From: UBA7657 sp049652985
Lineage (GTDB): Bacteria; Pseudomonadota; Alphaproteobacteria; Micavibrionales; Micavibrionaceae
Length of the DNA stretch: 64,000 nt
Assembly: GCA_049652985.1 (NCBI GenBank)
Contig: JBASFK010000002.1
Location: 372,001-436,000 of the forward strand
Direction: 5' to 3'
In this document: piece after piece, positions 60,189 to 64,000 of the stretch
How positions within the stretch are numbered: the stretch's first letter is position 1
Layout of the letters: each line of letters opens with the position of its first letter
Program-made: the position numbers and the translations under genes
Notes under the pieces: model-generated
The model's input: the letters and a program-made list of their open reading frames with translations, nothing else
Databases searched by the model: none
Told to the model about the DNA's origin: nothing

Positions 60189-62273
60189 ATGGACAAGATG
60201 GCTATCACAATTCACTTTTCGCCGCTGCTGCCGATGTTCTGGCTCGGTCTTGCGATCGGCATTGCCGTCATGGCGCTGGCGTTCGCAATATGGAAGAACC
60301 GCGGCAGTATTCTACTTCGCTGTATTCTCACGGCCGCGTTCATCGTGGCGCTTTTGAATCCTTCTTTTATCGAGGAGCAGCGCTCACCGGTTCCGGATGT
60401 TATTTTTGCGGTGGTTGATAACAGCCCGAGCCAGGATATGGGCGCGCGCAAAAAACGCACGCAGGAAGCGCTCGAATATTTGCGGGCCGAGTTCAAGGAC
60501 AACAAGAGTGTCGAATTGCGCGTGGCGGAATCGGCGTCCGGCACGGCAACAGGGCGCGAAACGCGGCTATTCGAGGCTCTGGCCAAGGCTGCATCCGACG
60601 TGCCTGCCGGGCGGCGCGGCGGCGCGGTGTTCCTGACCGATGGACAGATTCACGATATTCCAAAGAATCCGACGGCGGCCACTGAATACGGCCCCTTAAG
60701 CACATGGCTGAGCGGCGAGAAGAATGAAAAAGACCGCAGGCTGGTGATCGTGCAGGCGCCAGCTTACGGCATCGTCGGCCAGGACGTGCAGATGAAATAC
60801 AAGGTCGAGGACACGCCCAATATCAGGAATGATATGGCGACGGTGACGATTAACCGCTTCGGCGAACCGCCGGAGACTGTGGTGGTCGAGCCCGGCGAAG
60901 AGCAAACGGTGGAGCTGAAGGTCGAGCACCCGGGCCAGAATGTTTTTGAACTCAGTGTCGGCAGCGTCGAGGGCGAACTGACGCCGCTCAACAACCGCGC
61001 GGCCTTGATCGTGAACGGTGTGCGGGACCGTTTAAAGGTTCTTCTCGTCTCCGGCCAGCCGCATGCGGGCGGGCGGACGTGGCGCGACCTGCTGACATCG
61101 GACCCGGGCGTCGACCTCGTTCACTTTACGATTTTGCGCGACCCGGAAAAATTGGACCTGACGCCGCAGAACGAATTGTCGCTGATTGCCTTCCCGTTCC
61201 AGGAATTGTTCGAGACGAAGCTTTACGATTTCGACCTGATTATTTTTGATCAATATAAACTGAACCGCATCCTGCCCGATTATTACTTCGATAATATCGT
61301 CAAGTATGTCGAACAAGGCGGCGCACTGCTGGAGGCAAGCGGCCCCTCCTTCGCGACCGAGGATTCCGTTTATTACACCGACCTTGCCAATATCCTGCCC
61401 GGCGCGCCGACCGGCGAGATTATCCGCAAGGCCTTCAAGCCGGAACTGACGGAAGAAGGATTTCGCCACCCGGTCACAAGCTACCTTGAGGGACCGCGTT
61501 CCGACCCGCTCCACCCCGGCTGGTCGGAGTGGCTCCGGCAGGTTGTGATTACAAAACGCAGCGGCGATATATTGATGAAGGGCGCCGACGGCCTGCCCCT
61601 GCTCATCCTTGACCGCGTCGGCAAAGGCCGCGTCGCGCAACTGGCGAGCGATCATATCTGGTTGTGGTCACGTGGGTATGGTCCCGGCGGGCCGCACGCG
61701 GAATTGCTCCGCCGCATCGTCCACTGGTCGATGAAGGAGCCGGAGCTTGATGAAAAGGCGCTCACCGCCGAGGCGCATGGCGACCTGATCACGGTGCGCA
61801 GCCGCAATTACCATGAAAACGGTCTGCCGGTGCAGATGATAAAACCCGACGGTACGACAGAGGAAATCACGGTTAAGCCTGTGCCGGAGGGAATTTTGCG
61901 CACCGAGGTGAAAGCGGAGTTACTGGGTATTTACAGCTTCGAGGATGTGGAAGGGCAAAAGGCCTATGCCGTTTCGGGCGATTTAAATCCGCCGGAGCTG
62001 AGCGGTGTGCGCACGACCGAGGAGTTGATGAAACCGCTGGCGAAGGCTACAGGCGGCGGGATGCTGTGGATGGCGGAAGCGCCGCAGCCGGATATACGTT
62101 TCTACAGCGGCAGCCGGATGCCGGGCGGGAGCGACAACATCGTGTTCCGGCAGAACAATGCCTATGACGTCAAGGGGGTCGAGGAAAAACCCGTGCTGCC
62201 GCCGGCTTTCCTCGCGCTGGCTTTGCTGGTTCTGGCGACGTTCGTGTGGTGGCGCGAAGGACGCGCGGGCTAG
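60189..62273 (+). CDS. Membrane protein with VWA-like and amidotransferase-like domains
   Basis: 694 aa. Two N-terminal membrane segments, then a von Willebrand A-like domain whose MIDAS is visible (FAVVDNSPSQDMG, D-x-S-x-S, and VFLTDGQIHD), a class I amidotransferase-like fold (VLLVSGQPHAGGRTWRDLLT), and one C-terminal membrane segment (FLALALLVLATFVWW). It is the probable MoxR client. Starts 1 nt after the DUF4159 gene stop; its own stop shares CTAG with the convergent transglycosylase. Confidence 0.85.
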   Translation: MDKMAITIHFSPLLPMFWLGLAIGIAVMALAFAIWKNRGSILLRCILTAAFIVALLNPSFIEEQRSPVPDVIFAVVDNSPSQDMGARKKRTQEALEYLRAEFKDNKSVELRVAESASGTATGRETRLFEALAKAASDVPAGRRGGAVFLTDGQIHDIPKNPTAATEYGPLSTWLSGEKNEKDRRLVIVQAPAYGIVGQDVQMKYKVEDTPNIRNDMATVTINRFGEPPETVVVEPGEEQTVELKVEHPGQNVFELSVGSVEGELTPLNNRAALIVNGVRDRLKVLLVSGQPHAGGRTWRDLLTSDPGVDLVHFTILRDPEKLDLTPQNELSLIAFPFQELFETKLYDFDLIIFDQYKLNRILPDYYFDNIVKYVEQGGALLEASGPSFATEDSVYYTDLANILPGAPTGEIIRKAFKPELTEEGFRHPVTSYLEGPRSDPLHPGWSEWLRQVVITKRSGDILMKGADGLPLLILDRVGKGRVAQLASDHIWLWSRGYGPGGPHAELLRRIVHWSMKEPELDEKALTAEAHGDLITVRSRNYHENGLPVQMIKPDGTTEEITVKPVPEGILRTEVKAELLGIYSFEDVEGQKAYAVSGDLNPPELSGVRTTEELMKPLAKATGGGMLWMAEAPQPDIRFYSGSRMPGGSDNIVFRQNNAYDVKGVEEKPVLPPAFLALALLVLATFVWWREGRAG

Positions 62274-64000
62274 TTGCTGGCGCGGCTATAAATCCCGTTC
62301 ATCGCAACGTGGATTTCAGCGGCCGGGTTTTTCTGAACGCCCTTCAGCCGCAACCGGTAAACATAGACAGATTCCATTACGCGCTGGACGTAGTTGCGGG
62401 TTTCGTAGATTGGCATCATCTCGATCCAGTCGACGAGATCGACATGACCGCTGCGCGGGTCACCGAAATTCTTGATCCAGCCGTCCACGCGGCCCGGCCC
62501 GGCATTATAAGCCGCTATCGCGAGCGGATATGAACCTTTGTAACGCACCAGCAATTCGTTCAGGTAAGCGTTGCCAAGACGGATATTGTAATCCGCGTTC
62601 GTAAGCCGACTGGGGTTGTAGGGCACGCCGAGTTTTTTGGCCACGCCCTTGGCGGTTGCGGGCATGAGCTGCATCAGGCCGGTTGCGCCTACAGGGCTTT
62701 GCGCGCCTGCATCGAACATGCTCTCCTGCCTGATAAGCGCATGAACAAGCGCCCATTCAGACGTTACGCTGTGCAAGCGATCGGTGATGACAGGATAGGA
62801 CTGTGCTGTCAGGAACAGGCCCTTGTTCGTCGCTTCCTTGGCAATTTTAACGGCATCGTAATATTGTTTCATGTCGGACGCCAGTTCAGCCGCAAAGCGG
62901 TAGGCCTTTGGCGTTCCTTGCGTCTCGGCGAACTGTTCAAGGAAACGGCTGGATTCCTTTTTCATACCGGCGGCGTGGAAAAGCTGCGCGGCGCGGACCA
63001 TGTCGTTGCGGTTCATCTGCGCGAGGTCACCCGGCGAAAGCTGCGGCGCCGAGGCATTCGGCAGGGCGTTACCGAGCCCGAGCTCGGCGCCCGCAAGCTG
63101 GCCGTAAAATACCGTCTGGTATTTGCCCGCTTCCTTGAACCACGCGTCGGCAACCTTGGTTTGTTTCATCGCCTGCGCCGTGCGGCCCATCCAGTAGGCA
63201 CCGCGCGCCTTGCTCACGGGCGTTGACACATTTTTATAAAGGGCTTCGAAATGCTTTGCCGCTATGGCGGGGGAATTTTTGTAGCGGAGCGCCAGCCACC
63301 CGGCCATCCATTCGGCCTCAGCGAAAGGAAAGCCATCGGCCTGGCCGTGTTTCGCGGCGAGCAGGTAGGCGCTGTCGTACATTTTGCGCTCCAGCAGGCG
63401 GCGGATAATAATGTGGCGCTCTTTCCACCAGTCGCCGGGATTTTGAACCTGCGAGGGCGGCGGCGGGTTATTCAGGATTTCCATCGCCTCGACATCGAGG
63501 TTGTTTTTCCGGCGCCAGCGCACGCGCTCATACAGGAAGCCGGGGTCGCTCTGGAGCTTTTGCGGCACCTTGACGATCAACGCGTTGATGCCAGGTTTGT
63601 CGCCTGCCAATGCAATACGCGCTTCGGTCAGTTCGGGATAACCATGGCCGAGAACCTGCGCGATTGCCCGCGCATTCGTGTACTGGCTGGAGAATAGCAA
63701 CGTATCAAGGCGTTTCCTGTGCGCGTTCATGTCGATCAGGCCGCCATATTTATAATATATGAGCCTCTGATCTTCGCGCGTGGTCAGTTTCGAGGCCCAC
63801 CATTCGGTGATGACTTTTTTCGCCTCGGCATTTTTACCGGTGCCAACAAGCGCGCCGAGATAACGGTCCAGACCTGATGCCGTCAGCGGCGGGTAATCTG
63901 AAAACCATGCATTCACCTCGGCGTTGCTCAGGCGCAAAGGCATGCCCCTCTCGGCTTTTTCACGCAAGGTATCCATGCGGGACCAGTCGGCATTGTTCCT
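62270..64000 (-). CDS. slt: Soluble lytic murein transglycosylase (5' end outside window)
   Basis: Cleaves peptidoglycan between MurNAc and GlcNAc with formation of 1,6-anhydro-MurNAc. The C-terminal catalytic domain is complete: ALIRQESMFDAGAQSPVGAT with the catalytic Glu, GLMQLMPATAKGVAK, YNIRLGNAYLNELL, AIAAYNAGPGRVDGW and EMMPIYETRNYVQRVM. The preceding residues are the helical superhelix typical of Slt70. The frame is open to the right edge, so the start and signal peptide are missing. Confidence 0.93.
   Translation of the reverse strand, partial: RNNADWSRMDTLREKAERGMPLRLSNAEVNAWFSDYPPLTASGLDRYLGALVGTGKNAEAKKVITEWWASKLTTREDQRLIYYKYGGLIDMNAHRKRLDTLLFSSQYTNARAIAQVLGHGYPELTEARIALAGDKPGINALIVKVPQKLQSDPGFLYERVRWRRKNNLDVEAMEILNNPPPPSQVQNPGDWWKERHIIIRRLLERKMYDSAYLLAAKHGQADGFPFAEAEWMAGWLALRYKNSPAIAAKHFEALYKNVSTPVSKARGAYWMGRTAQAMKQTKVADAWFKEAGKYQTVFYGQLAGAELGLGNALPNASAPQLSPGDLAQMNRNDMVRAAQLFHAAGMKKESSRFLEQFAETQGTPKAYRFAAELASDMKQYYDAVKIAKEATNKGLFLTAQSYPVITDRLHSVTSEWALVHALIRQESMFDAGAQSPVGATGLMQLMPATAKGVAKKLGVPYNPSRLTNADYNIRLGNAYLNELLVRYKGSYPLAIAAYNAGPGRVDGWIKNFGDPRSGHVDLVDWIEMMPIYETRNYVQRVMESVYVYRLRLKGVQKNPAAEIHVAMNGIYSRASN

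Noticed and set aside
1..64000. CRISPR arrays, insertion sequences, prophage genes
   Set aside because: No spaced direct repeats, transposase, integrase or phage structural genes were seen on either strand.

Overview
This 64 kb window is dense, GC-rich bacterial chromosome, almost certainly from an alphaproteobacterium. The supporting markers are a DUF1013/TrcR-type cell-cycle regulator, DUF1192 and DUF465 small proteins, a Rieske/cytochrome b/cytochrome c1 operon, an NDUFAF5-like methyltransferase, BtaA/BtaB betaine-lipid genes, and intergenic TTAA-N7-TTAA (CtrA-type) and clustered GANTC (CcrM-type) sites. A Micavibrio- or Rhodospirillales-like lineage is my guess; no rRNA is present to place it.

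Layout. 1-9.8 kb: a patatin cut by the left edge, an aspartate aminotransferase, a sugar-kinase-like phosphotransferase, mfd, then btaA-btaB and sdhE. 9.8-24.9 kb: an envelope pair leading into recG, then cysE, DUF502, tRNA-Lys, coaD, a methyltransferase, an acyltransferase, gyrA, DUF2059 and ssb, with uvrA divergent from ssb. 24.9-34.7 kb is the accessory part: a membrane protein with an Asn/Gly-rich motif, an AT-rich MORN protein, an Ala/Gly-rich membrane protein between two terminators, a DUF2946-like gene, tRNA-Leu, a doubly frameshifted esterase, small membrane proteins, a periplasmic dehalogenase-like protein with DsbB, and an HNH nuclease. 35-46 kb: esterase, an orphan HTH protein with an operator-like palindrome, nitrilase, UbiH-like monooxygenase, ComF, an 882-aa methyltransferase with two Nudix-like regions followed by an NDUFAF5-like methyltransferase, guaC, DUF1192 and trcR. 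46.7-49.7 kb: DUF465, a control region with GANTC sites and CtrA half-sites, an ALDH7-type dehydrogenase and DUF924. 49.7-55.5 kb: the bc1 operon, trmL-hemF and the CCA-adding enzyme. 55.6-64 kb: a MoxR/DUF58/BatA-DUF4159/VWA operon and a soluble lytic transglycosylase cut by the right edge.

The chromosome is compact: seven convergent gene pairs share exactly 4 nt at their stop codons, and most co-directional genes overlap by 1-4 nt. DNA repair and replication (mfd, recG, ssb, uvrA, gyrA, ComF), respiration and haem (sdhE, bc1, hemF, UbiH-like, NDUFAF5-like) and envelope biology (BtaAB, Slt, Bat operon, DsbB, acyltransferase) dominate. A long palindromic repeat starting TGTCATCCTGAGCG occurs twice, and one copy supplies the last codons and stop of mfd.

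The most unusual items are the GANTC/CtrA control region at about 47.0-47.2 kb, the 882-aa methyltransferase/Nudix-like protein, the esterase with two compensating frameshifts, and the accessory membrane proteins at 25-28 kb. I see no CRISPR array, integrase or insertion sequence.
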